NCBI GenBank assembly: GCA_030671905.1
Contig: DAOVHK010000074.1
Span: 1 to 7,435, forward strand
Reading direction: 5' to 3'
Length of the DNA stretch: 7,435 nt
From: Clostridia bacterium
GTDB lineage: Bacteria; UBA6262; WVXT01
Shown here one piece after another: positions 1 to 6,130 of this stretch (the stretch's first letter is position 1; every line of letters starts with the position of its first letter). The notes beneath the pieces were generated by a model. The model ran no database searches, was not told the DNA's origin, and saw nothing but the letters and a program-made list of their open reading frames with translations. Both the position numbers and the translations under genes were made by a program.

Positions 1-1
1 A

Positions 2-763
2 AGGTACCGTGTCATACTGGTTATGGCTTTCTTATTGCTTATGGCGGTGGTTGCTATCATTTCTCGGAAGAGTGAGATGGAACTTCGTTCTTTCCCTTTC
101 TCTCCAGGTGATTTTAAAGAGATAGCCCTTACCTTTGATGATGGTCCAGACCCCAGGGCCACCCCAAAAATTTTAGATATGCTGGACAAAGAGGGTGCTA
201 AAGCGACTTTCTTTGTAGTGGGAAAGATGGTGGAGAAATACCCAGAGTTACTGGAACGGATATGGAAGGAAGGACACGATGTAGGCAATCATACATATAA
301 CCATCCAGATTTAACTAAATTATCTAAGAAAGATATCCTCGAAGAATTAGATAAAACTCGTATATTAATCAAAAAAATCACTGGAAAAGACACATATCTC
401 TTTCGTCCACCTGGCGGGAGATATGACAACAAGGTAATTGTAACCACTACTCTAACTGGATACAAGATGATTCTCTGGACAGATTATCCTGGTGATTATG
501 GCTGCCCGTCCAGTAAAGTGATTTATCAAAGGACAGTTTCCAAAGCAGAAGATGAAGGAATAATTCTTTTGCATAACGGATTGGATACTACTCTGGAAGC
601 TCTTCCTAAAATCGTTTCTGAATTGAAAAAGAGGAAATATAGGTTCGTTACAATTTCTGAGTTAATGGAAGAGATAATGGGGAAAGAGAGCGTCTATTTC
701 GAAAAATTTGAAAGGGAGCAAAAAGCAAGACCCCTCCCATTAGAAATGGCAGTCACAGATTGA
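2..763 (+). CDS. Membrane-anchored polysaccharide deacetylase (NodB domain), 5'-partial
   Basis: Predicted metal-dependent deacetylase of N-acetylated polysaccharide (peptidoglycan or another surface glycan; the substrate cannot be read from sequence). Residue numbers count from the ATG at 23. The NodB motifs are in order: TFDDGPD (37-43, with D39/D40), H90-x3-H94 followed by Pro, RPPGGRYD (128-135), the LWTD segment (151-154), and LLHNG (182-186) near the end of the domain. The metal triad D40/H90/H94 is intact. The last motif reads HN instead of the commoner HD, a variant I believe also occurs in active relatives. The ATG at 23 lacks a ribosome binding site, and the frame stays open to the window edge with an Arg-Tyr-Arg run before a hydrophobic stretch. 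The true start is therefore probably upstream, and the N-terminus is a signal anchor placing the catalytic domain outside the membrane. A charged tail follows the domain (about 215-246). The family call is firm; the start is unresolved. Confidence 0.9.
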   Translation, partial: RYRVILVMAFLLLMAVVAIISRKSEMELRSFPFSPGDFKEIALTFDDGPDPRATPKILDMLDKEGAKATFFVVGKMVEKYPELLERIWKEGHDVGNHTYNHPDLTKLSKKDILEELDKTRILIKKITGKDTYLFRPPGGRYDNKVIVTTTLTGYKMILWTDYPGDYGCPSSKVIYQRTVSKAEDEGIILLHNGLDTTLEALPKIVSELKKRKYRFVTISELMEEIMGKESVYFEKFEREQKARPLPLEMAVTD

Positions 764-823
764 GCAGTATGCTTGGGAAAGGAGTAGCGAAAGATTTGGT
801 TTCGTTGCTGGTGTGGAATAGCT

Positions 824-1270
824 ATGAAAATTTTAGGAATCGATTATGGAGAGAAAAGGATTGGGTTGGCAATGAGCGATGCTTCAAATATGGTTGCTAG
901 TAGTCTAAAAGTTGTAAAGAGAAATGCAACTCGTAGTTGGCTTGGGGAGATAAAAACAATTGTCGATGAAAACAAGGTTGAGAAGATAGTTATTGGTTTA
1001 CCTAAAAATATGAATGGTTCTATTGGGGAGAAAGGGAAAGAGGTTCTGGCATTTGTGAAAGTTTTGGGAAAGGTGGTAAAGGTGCCTATAGTGACCTGGG
1101 ATGAAAGGTTGACAACTGTTAGTGCAGAGAAGGTGCTTCTACAGGCAGATTTATCGAGGAAAAAACGGAAAGATATTTTGGATAAACTCTCTGCCTGTAT
1201 AATTTTACAAAACTATTTGGACAGTATTGAGTACAGTCAAAAAGAGAAAAGCAAGGAAAGCAATAAATGA
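824..1270 (+). CDS. ruvX: RuvX/YqgF family nuclease (putative Holliday junction resolvase, pre-16S rRNA processing)
   Basis: Cytoplasmic RNase H-fold protein of the YqgF family. The family is annotated as a Holliday junction resolvase and is known for maturation of the 16S rRNA 5' end. The 148-residue length is typical. Visible motifs are the N-terminal strand GIDYGEKRIGLA (5-16) with the catalytic-type Asp7, IGLPKNMNGS (57-66), WDERLTT (92-98) with Glu94, and DKLSA (120-124) with the C-terminal acidic Asp120. The tail after 135 is Lys/Ser/Glu-rich and probably disordered. The ATG at 824 is the only reasonable start: upstream in frame there is no start codon before a TAG at 785-787. Its ribosome binding site is weak (GGA at 815-817). 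The stop overlaps the next gene's start in an ATGA, so translation is likely coupled to mltG, a frequent neighbour of ruvX in bacteria. Confidence 0.95.
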   Translation: MKILGIDYGEKRIGLAMSDASNMVASSLKVVKRNATRSWLGEIKTIVDENKVEKIVIGLPKNMNGSIGEKGKEVLAFVKVLGKVVKVPIVTWDERLTTVSAEKVLLQADLSRKKRKDILDKLSACIILQNYLDSIEYSQKEKSKESNK

Positions 1271-2208
1271 AAGTAATAAAAATAGGTGTTATAATCCTGT
1301 GCTTGTTAAGTCTGGTAAATTTAATGGTCTTCTTTTTGTCTCCGCGCTATAGTAAAACTTCCTTGGTAACAATAAAACAGGGAGTGACTGCCCAGCAGGT
1401 AGCGGAATTACTTGAACAGGAAGGTTTAATTTCTAGTAAGAATTACTTTCTATTTCTTCTCAGACTAAGAGGGGGGCATAGAAAAATTAAGGCAGGAATT
1501 TATGAAATAAATTCAAAAGAAAGCACTTGGCGAATTATTAGTAAACTTGTTTTAGGAAAAAGCAAAAAAGTAAAATTGACCATTCCCGAAGGATTTACTA
1601 CCCGTCAGATTGCCCAGCTAATCGAACAGAAAGGATTGGGGGAAAAAGATAGGTTTTTAGAAATTATTGAGGAGAGAAAACTGGAGGGCTACCTTTTTCC
1701 GGAAACCTATTTTGTTGATTACGATGCTACCGAAGAAGAAATTATAGGTATAATGGTCGACCAATTCAATAAGGTGTTTACAAAAGAGATGGAAGAGAGA
1801 GGAAAGAAGTTTAAGTTTACAAAAAGGGATACAGTAATTCTGGCTTCCATAATTGAGAAAGAAGCCGTCAAGGATGAAGAGAGACCATTAATTTCTGCTG
1901 TTTTCCATAACCGGTTAAAGAAACGATGGTATTTAGAATCTTGTGCTACGGTTCAGTATGCGCTGGGAGAGCATAAGGAGAAGTTGACCTATAAAGATGT
2001 AAAAGTTGACTCCCCTTATAATACTTATATCCATTTTGGTCTACCACCCGGGCCTATTTGTAATCCTGGTCTAGCCGCTATTAAGGCCACCTTATATCCA
2101 GCCCAGACCGATTTAATGTTCTTTGTTACCAAAGGGGAAGGCACTCATAGATTCTCTAAGTATTATCAGAAACATCTGGAAGTGCAAAAGAAAAAATCCA
2201 AAAGATGA
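1267..2208 (+). CDS. mltG: Endolytic murein transglycosylase MltG (YceG-like)
   Basis: Inner-membrane lytic transglycosylase that cleaves nascent glycan strands within the chain and is thought to set their length. At 313 residues it has family length. A single membrane segment (about 5-24) is followed by an extracytoplasmic LysM-like region (about 30-105), then the YceG catalytic domain. Motifs include EGYLFPETY (140-148), ASIIEKEA (193-200), FHNRL (213-217), CATVQYALG (226-234), DSPYNTY (248-254) and GLPPGPICNPG (258-268). The catalytic Glu is most likely E197, matching E. coli E218. The motif usually read as LQSCATV has Glu at the Gln position (LES, 223-225), a conservative oddity. The ATG shares ATGA with the ruvX stop, and an AAGGAAAG binding site (1253-1260) sits inside ruvX. 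With the upstream deacetylase it forms a small peptidoglycan-related group. Confidence 0.95.
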   Translation: MKVIKIGVIILCLLSLVNLMVFFLSPRYSKTSLVTIKQGVTAQQVAELLEQEGLISSKNYFLFLLRLRGGHRKIKAGIYEINSKESTWRIISKLVLGKSKKVKLTIPEGFTTRQIAQLIEQKGLGEKDRFLEIIEERKLEGYLFPETYFVDYDATEEEIIGIMVDQFNKVFTKEMEERGKKFKFTKRDTVILASIIEKEAVKDEERPLISAVFHNRLKKRWYLESCATVQYALGEHKEKLTYKDVKVDSPYNTYIHFGLPPGPICNPGLAAIKATLYPAQTDLMFFVTKGEGTHRFSKYYQKHLEVQKKKSKR

Positions 2209-2217
2209 ACGGAAAAA

Positions 2218-3024
2218 ATGCCTGAATTGCCAGAAGTAGAAACAATAAGAAGAGGACTGGAAAAGAGAATCTTGGCAAAGAAAATAAACAGAGTGGAAAT
2301 AAACACAGATAGGATGGTAAAAAAGCCTTCCCTGAAGAGATTTAAGGAAGAAGTTGAAGGCAAAAATTTTACACAGGTTATTCGTCGAGGAAAATACTTA
2401 ATTTTAGCATTATCCTCTGGGAAGAAGATAGTGATACATCTCAGAATGACCGGTCAGCTAATTTACGGAAGGAAAGATACAAAGAACAGGGTATCCTTTC
2501 TCCTGTCAAATGGCAAATATTTGAACCTTAACGACAAAAGGCATCTGGGAGAAATCAGATTAGTAGAAAACTGGGAGAAAGTTCCTGGCATTGCCAAGAT
2601 GGGGATGGAGCCTCTGGAAGATAGTTTTACGCCCAAGGTTTTCGGTGAAATGTTAAATAAAAAAAAAGCTAGAATCAAACCTCTTTTAATGAATCAGGAA
2701 TTTTTAGCTGGCGTGGGAAATATTTATGCCCAAGAGGCGCTATTCAAGGCAAGAATTCATCCAGAAAGGCATGCTCACCGGCTGAAGCGAGATGAGGTGA
2801 AGGCACTATTTTCTGAAATAAGAAAGGTCTTAAAGAAAGCTATAGATTACAAAGGCTCATCTTTTAGTAGTTATGTTGATGCACAAGGAAGAAGAGGAAG
2901 TTTCCACTCTCGCCTGCAAGTCTATGGACGGAGAGGGGAGCCCTGTGTTAAATGTAAGACACCGTTAAAGTTTATTAAACTTGCTGGCAGAGGAACTAGT
3001 TTTTGTCCAAAGTGCCAGAAATAG
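2218..3024 (+). CDS. mutM: Formamidopyrimidine-DNA glycosylase (Fpg/MutM)
   Basis: Base excision repair enzyme removing 8-oxoguanine and formamidopyrimidines, with AP lyase (beta,delta-elimination) activity. At 268 residues it is full length. The N-terminus PELPEVETIRRGL gives the catalytic Pro2 and Glu3; K59 in RRGKYL matches the essential Lys57 of E. coli. M77 (LRMTG) and R108 (DKRHLG) occupy two of the three positions that fill the gap left by the flipped base. The third, normally Phe in DPRRFG, is Leu110. The helix-two-turn-helix reads AGVGNIYAQEAL (164-175). The C-terminal zinc finger is complete, with C243, C246, C263 and C266 and R258 in GRGTSFCPKC. It starts 9 bases after mltG with a modest GGAA site, so it is probably in the same transcript. 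Confidence 0.97.
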   Translation: MPELPEVETIRRGLEKRILAKKINRVEINTDRMVKKPSLKRFKEEVEGKNFTQVIRRGKYLILALSSGKKIVIHLRMTGQLIYGRKDTKNRVSFLLSNGKYLNLNDKRHLGEIRLVENWEKVPGIAKMGMEPLEDSFTPKVFGEMLNKKKARIKPLLMNQEFLAGVGNIYAQEALFKARIHPERHAHRLKRDEVKALFSEIRKVLKKAIDYKGSSFSSYVDAQGRRGSFHSRLQVYGRRGEPCVKCKTPLKFIKLAGRGTSFCPKCQK

Positions 3025-3052
3025 AGAATTACTTGGCACTCTAAAGAGTGCC
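3011..3052 (+). promoter_or_regulatory. Inverted repeat after mutM with a competing upstream arm
   Basis: GGCACTCT (3035-3042) and AGAGTGCC (3045-3052) form a perfect inverted repeat separated by AA; in RNA this would be a 7-bp stem with a TAAA loop. No T-run follows, so it is not a standard intrinsic terminator. The last mutM codons contain AGTGCCA (3011-3017), which is the exact complement of TGGCACT (3034-3040). The middle arm can therefore pair with either side but not both. This could be a processing or attenuation element before the exported-protein gene, a DNA-binding palindrome, or chance. Confidence 0.45.
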
Positions 3053-3072
3053 CGACCAGAGGTGATTTAGTT

Positions 3073-3078
3073 AGGAGG
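3073..3078 (+). promoter_or_regulatory. Strong ribosome binding site
   Basis: AGGAGG lies 4 bases before the ATG at 3083 and fixes the start of the exported-protein gene. It is one of the strongest such sites in the window, suggesting the gene is translated independently of mutM. Confidence 0.8.
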
Positions 3079-3082
3079 AAAT

Positions 3083-3559
3083 ATGAGAAAAGGAGAACTC
3101 GGATTGGTTCTTTTTTTGTGGATTTTTCTGACACTTATACTATTTCCTGCTTCCCTTAGTGGATGGGGAAGAAAACCGCCTCCAGAACCAAAGACAATCG
3201 AGGAGAAAATTGCGAGCAAGTTTCACATTGAACAGGGCGTTGTTCTGGCTTTGGAAGAGAAAGGTTATGGGACAGAAGAGATTATTAAGCTTTTGATTCT
3301 GGCAACCGCCACAGGTAAGAGAGCCGATGAGATTAGTATTATCAGGGAAGAGGGAACGAGCTGGGAAGGGATTGCTAAGTGGTATGGAGTGGAAATGTCC
3401 ACTCTTGGTAAAGAAACCCAGAGGCTCTTATCCGAAGTGGAGGGAAGAAAAGAAGAAGAAATCAGAGAGGAAGAGGAGCCAGAAATCGAGCTGGAAATTG
3501 AGAAGGAATTAAGAAAAAAGTTGGAAATGGAAAAGACGGAATCGGATGAGTTACATTGA
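3083..3559 (+). CDS. Small exported protein of unknown function
   Basis: I do not recognise a named family. The 158 residues begin with a clear export signal: Arg2/Lys3, a hydrophobic core (about 7-22), then PASLS (22-26) with a plausible signal peptidase I site near 26/27. No lipobox Cys is seen. A Pro-rich linker (KPPPEP, 31-36) leads to a helical middle part (about 39-115) with two similar short units, LEEKGYGTEEIIKL (57-70) and IIREEGTSWEGIAKW (86-100). The pattern of acidic-Gly turn followed by an amphipathic helix suggests an internal duplication. The tail (about 117-158) is almost entirely Glu/Lys/Arg with spaced Ile and Leu, likely a long charged helix or coiled coil. The strong AGGAGG site supports real expression. 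Its end overlaps the next gene by 14 bases, so the two are probably translationally coupled. Confidence 0.8.
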   Translation: MRKGELGLVLFLWIFLTLILFPASLSGWGRKPPPEPKTIEEKIASKFHIEQGVVLALEEKGYGTEEIIKLLILATATGKRADEISIIREEGTSWEGIAKWYGVEMSTLGKETQRLLSEVEGRKEEEIREEEEPEIELEIEKELRKKLEMEKTESDELH

Positions 3560-4451
3560 ACTTTATGAGGGAGGCATCTTAAAAAAGAGAAAGGAAGAGC
3601 TTAATAAATTACTCAAGAAATGTCACCTCTGTCCCAGAAAATGCCTGGTAAATCGGTTGCAAGATGAGAAAGGTTTTTGTGGAGCAGGAAAAAGAACAGC
3701 TGTTTCCAGTTATAATCTCCATTTCGGCGAAGAGCCACCAATTTCAGGTTATCGTGGTTCGGGCACCATCTTTTTTACCCACTGTAACCTTCGTTGCTGT
3801 TTCTGTCAGAATTACCCCATCAGCCAGTTGGGAAACGGTCAGGAAGTGGAAATTTCTCAACTGGCCACAATGATGGTAAAGTTACAAAAGCTCGGGGCAC
3901 ACAACATAAATTTTGTTACCCCTACCCATTTTGTTCCCCAAATCGTCGAGGCCTTAGAGCTTGCAGTAGGAGAGGGATTAAACATTCCTCTTGTATACAA
4001 CTCGGGTGGATACGATTCTGTGGAGACTTTCAAACTTCTGGATGGTATAGTGGATATCTATATGCCTGATGCCAAGTATTCCAATTCCCAAAGTGCTCAG
4101 ACATACTCCAGGGCAGCCGACTATTTTGAAGTCAACAAGAAGGCACTTCTAGAAATGCATCGGCAAGTCGGTGACCTGAAAATGGATAAAGAAGGGATTG
4201 CCAAGCAGGGACTTCTTATTCGTCACTTAGTTATGCCTGAAGACATAGTTGGTTCTCGAGGAGTCTTAGAATTCATTGCCAAGAATATTTCCCAAAATAC
4301 TTATATGTCCATTATGGCTCAATACCATCCTGCTCACCTAGCTTTTGAATTTCCAGAACTCTCAAGAAGAATCTCTAAAACAGAATATGATGCAGTGTTG
4401 AAGATGGCAGATGAATTAGGGTTGGAAAGAGGTTGGAGACAGACCTTTTGA
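3546..4451 (+). CDS. Radical SAM protein, PflX-like (COG1313)
   Basis: Radical SAM enzyme of the uncharacterised PflX branch, related to pyruvate formate-lyase activating enzymes. No substrate is established for this branch. An N-terminal Cys cluster CHLCPRKC (26-33: C26, C29, C33) plus C45 in GFCGAG could hold an extra metal site. The radical SAM motif is CNLRCCFC (C80, C84, C87, with an additional C85), which binds the [4Fe-4S] cluster that cleaves S-adenosylmethionine. Family signatures follow: GAHNINFVTPTH (117-128), YNSGGYDS (151-158), VDIYMPDAKY (169-178), EMHRQVGDL (203-211) and LLIRHLVMP (223-231). Length (301) fits. The start MSYIELYEGG resembles family N-termini and overlaps the preceding gene by 14 bases. 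An endonuclease V gene and then a MEMO gene follow, recalling the AMMECR1-MEMO-radical SAM gene sets, though those normally carry a COG1180-type enzyme. 'Pyruvate formate-lyase activase' would be an over-annotation. Confidence 0.9.
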   Translation: MSYIELYEGGILKKRKEELNKLLKKCHLCPRKCLVNRLQDEKGFCGAGKRTAVSSYNLHFGEEPPISGYRGSGTIFFTHCNLRCCFCQNYPISQLGNGQEVEISQLATMMVKLQKLGAHNINFVTPTHFVPQIVEALELAVGEGLNIPLVYNSGGYDSVETFKLLDGIVDIYMPDAKYSNSQSAQTYSRAADYFEVNKKALLEMHRQVGDLKMDKEGIAKQGLLIRHLVMPEDIVGSRGVLEFIAKNISQNTYMSIMAQYHPAHLAFEFPELSRRISKTEYDAVLKMADELGLERGWRQTF

Positions 4452-4502
4452 CAATAAATTTTTATTTGTAATGCAAGTATAAATTTGCTAAGTTTAGAAG
4501 AA

Positions 4503-5186
4503 ATGAAAGTTAAGAATCTCCATTCCTGGCAGGTATCTCCAGAAAAGGCTAGAGAAATCCAGGAGAAGTTGAGAAACAAAGTTGTATTGAAAAGTTCTTT
4601 TAAGTCTATAAGTAAGATAGGTTTTATTGCCGGTTGCGATGTTGGGTATGATGAGAAGAAGGGAAGGGCTTATGGTAGTGTAGTTTTGCTTACTTTCCCT
4701 GAGTTGAAATTGGTGGAAAAAAAGGGAGCTATGGAAGCTTCTGAGAGAATATTTCCATATCTTCCCGGGCTACTCACTTTTCGCGAGGGTCCTGTTCTAA
4801 TAGCTGCCTTAAGAAAATTGGAAAAATCTCCCGATATAATCATTTTTGATGGTCAGGGAATTGCACACCCTGTGAGATTTGGTCTGGCTACCCACATGGG
4901 TCTTTTGCTAGGGTTTCCCACGATTGGCTGTGCCAAATCTATTCTATATGGCCATTATGAGGAGCCTGTAAATTTAAAAGGAGCTTATACTTTTTTGAAA
5001 GACGAAGAAGGAGAGCTGATTGGGACGGTTCTGCGCACTAAGAAAAATGTAAAGCCCGTATTCGTTTCTCAGGGGTACAGGATCGACCTGGATCAGGCAT
5101 TGGACATCATCCTCACTTGTTGCCGAAGAGAAAAGATTCCTGAACCTTTAAGATTAGCACATTTAGAGACAGTACAAGCTCTGTAG
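4503..5186 (+). CDS. nfi: Endonuclease V (deoxyinosine 3' endonuclease)
   Basis: Repair nuclease that nicks DNA one phosphodiester bond 3' of deoxyinosine, and in some relatives acts on inosine in RNA. From the ATG at 4503 the product has 227 residues, close to the 225 of Thermotoga maritima EndoV, and the start MKVKNLHSWQ aligns with that protein. Catalytic acids are visible: D46 (AGCDVGY), E95 (FREGP) and D116 (FDGQGIAHP), plus K145 (CAKS). The PYLP wedge segment (85-88) holds Y86, which probes the lesion. RLAH near the end (217-220) is conserved. A longer in-frame reading from TTG at 4485 exists but has no ribosome binding site and extends past the known N-terminus, so ATG is preferred, with a weak AGAAG site before it. 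It sits 51 bases after the radical SAM gene and 31 bases before the MEMO gene. Confidence 0.95.
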   Translation: MKVKNLHSWQVSPEKAREIQEKLRNKVVLKSSFKSISKIGFIAGCDVGYDEKKGRAYGSVVLLTFPELKLVEKKGAMEASERIFPYLPGLLTFREGPVLIAALRKLEKSPDIIIFDGQGIAHPVRFGLATHMGLLLGFPTIGCAKSILYGHYEEPVNLKGAYTFLKDEEGELIGTVLRTKKNVKPVFVSQGYRIDLDQALDIILTCCRREKIPEPLRLAHLETVQAL

Positions 5187-5208
5187 GGTCAATTAATAAA
5201 AGTTAAAA

Positions 5209-5217
5209 GGGGGAAGG
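5209..5217 (+). promoter_or_regulatory. Ribosome binding site of the MEMO gene
   Basis: A purine run, GGGGGAAGG, directly precedes the ATG at 5218. The GGGGG part sits 4-8 bases upstream. It supports this ATG as the start. Confidence 0.6.
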
Positions 5218-6021
5218 ATGATTAGAAAACCAACACAAGCAGGAAGGTTCTATATGAGAGACCCGGAAGCACTAAGAGAACAGGTCGGGAAATATCTCAG
5301 GAGCGATATTGAGAGAGAGGACGTTTTGGGAATAGTGGTTCCCCACGCAGGATATTTCTATTCAGGAAAGGTAGCTGGAGCAGTCTATTCTAAGATTAAC
5401 CTACCCGATACTATTATTATCATTGGGCCTAACCATACCGGTATTGGCGCAGAGGTTTCCATAATGACAGAAGGTGAGTGGGAAATGCCCAATGGCAAAG
5501 TAAAAATAGATTCTTCCCTGGCAAAAAAGCTACTTTCCAAGGCTGGTGATTTAGCACAGGAGGATGAACAGGCTCATCTACCCGAACACTCGCTGGAGGT
5601 TCAGCTCCCATTTATTCAGTATTTCAAGACTGATTTCGCCATAGTTCCCATCTGTATGCGGGACCGTCGAGTCTCTACCTGTAAAAAATTGGGTAAAGTA
5701 ATAGCTAAAGTGATTAAATCTAAAGCTCCTTGTCTAATTGTTGCTTCGTCGGATATGACCCATTATGAGTCCCAAAAGGATGCTGAAAGAAAAGACAAGT
5801 TGGCAATTGATAAAATCTTAAAACTCGATCCAGAAAATCTACTGCAGACAGTAATGGAAAATGATATTTCAATGTGTGGTCCAGGACCAACGGCTACAAT
5901 GATTTTTGCCTGTAAAGAGTTAGGGGCAAAGAAGAGTGAGCTGGTGTTGTACAATACCAGTGCAGAAGCCTCAGGGGATTATTCCGCGGTTGTAGGATAT
6001 GCAGGTGTTGTTGTGAAGTAG
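5218..6021 (+). CDS. amrB: MEMO family protein (AmmeMemoRadiSam system protein B-like)
   Basis: Bacterial homologue of human MEMO1, structurally related to extradiol dioxygenases. In many prokaryotes it is encoded with AMMECR1 and a radical SAM protein in a system of unknown role. At 267 residues it is full length. Conserved stretches are PTQAGRFY (5-12), VVPHAGYFYSG (40-50), IIGPNH (68-73), EHSLEVQLPF (123-132), SSDMTHY (177-183) and MCGPGP (219-224). H43, H73 and C220 match the human metal-binding trio H49, H81 and C244, so a metal site is likely kept. No signal peptide or membrane segment is seen, so it is presumably cytoplasmic. It starts 31 bases after nfi behind a purine-rich binding site. 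The nearest radical SAM gene is two genes upstream and of the COG1313 type, not the usual COG1180 type; no AMMECR1 gene is within the window. Family assignment is firm and biochemical function is unknown. Confidence 0.93.
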   Translation: MIRKPTQAGRFYMRDPEALREQVGKYLRSDIEREDVLGIVVPHAGYFYSGKVAGAVYSKINLPDTIIIIGPNHTGIGAEVSIMTEGEWEMPNGKVKIDSSLAKKLLSKAGDLAQEDEQAHLPEHSLEVQLPFIQYFKTDFAIVPICMRDRRVSTCKKLGKVIAKVIKSKAPCLIVASSDMTHYESQKDAERKDKLAIDKILKLDPENLLQTVMENDISMCGPGPTATMIFACKELGAKKSELVLYNTSAEASGDYSAVVGYAGVVVK

Positions 6022-6045
6022 AGAACAAATAGCACAGGCAGATTT

Positions 6046-6084
6046 ATCCAGCCCCTGAGACCCTAATTTTTGCAGGGGTTGGAT
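6046..6084 (+). promoter_or_regulatory. Long hairpin 1 in the galT leader
   Basis: ATCCAGCCCCTG (6046-6057) pairs with CAGGGGTTGGAT (6073-6084) over 12 bp including one G-T (G-U in RNA) pair, with a 15-base loop (6058-6072). No T-run follows on either strand, so a classical intrinsic terminator is unlikely. The loop carries CCCTA (6061-6065), complementary to TAGGG (6118-6122) overlapping the galT ribosome binding site. It could be a leader structure, a transcript-end stabiliser for the MEMO message, or part of an intergenic repeat. Confidence 0.55.
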
Positions 6085-6086
6085 TC

Positions 6087-6112
6087 ACCCCGCCCCTCTG
6101 GAGGAGCGGGGT
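6087..6112 (+). promoter_or_regulatory. GC-rich hairpin 2 in the galT leader
   Basis: ACCCCGC (6087-6093) pairs with GCGGGGT (6106-6112); after one C/A mismatch, CCT (6095-6097) pairs with AGG (6102-6104) around a CTGG loop (6098-6101). The stem is much richer in GC than the surrounding genes. It ends 7 bases before the GGGAGG binding site of galT. It has no T-tail, so it is not a typical terminator. TTCAC occurs on both flanks (6084-6088 and 6112-6116), partly overlapping the stem. Confidence 0.5.
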
Positions 6113-6119
6113 TCACATA

Positions 6120-6125
6120 GGGAGG
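6120..6125 (+). promoter_or_regulatory. Ribosome binding site of galT
   Basis: GGGAGG lies 5 bases before the ATG at 6131, a strong site that fixes the start. It lies just beyond the two leader hairpins. Confidence 0.8.
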
Positions 6126-6130
6126 AAAAG

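Noticed and set aside
23..25. ATG at 23 as the true start of the deacetylase gene
   Set aside because: No ribosome binding site precedes it, the frame is open to the window edge, and the preceding residues supply the positive charge expected before a signal anchor.
3327..3512. Second-frame reading inside the exported-protein gene
   Set aside because: It is a Lys/Arg/Glu-rich shadow of a purine-rich gene with no motif; the overlapping frame has the signal peptide and the ribosome binding site.
3546..4451. Calling the radical SAM gene a pyruvate formate-lyase activase or the standard AmrS enzyme
   Set aside because: Its signatures are those of the COG1313 (PflX) branch, no pyruvate formate-lyase gene is nearby, and AmrS belongs to COG1180 with a different N-terminal pattern.
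4451..4469. AT-rich imperfect inverted repeat (ACAATAAA / TTTATTTGT) after the radical SAM gene
   Set aside because: It has a bulge, a loop of only two bases and only A-T pairs over most of its length; too weak to be a terminator.
4448..4483. TTGACA (4448-4453) and TATAAA (4478-4483) as a sigma-70 promoter for nfi
   Set aside because: The spacer is 24 bases, far from the usual 16-18, and no good -10 hexamer lies at the right distance. TATAAA alone in an AT-rich gap is weak evidence.
6046..6112. The two hairpins before galT as intrinsic terminators of the MEMO transcript
   Set aside because: Neither is followed by a T-run on the + strand, nor by one on the - strand. A factor-dependent or processing role is not excluded.
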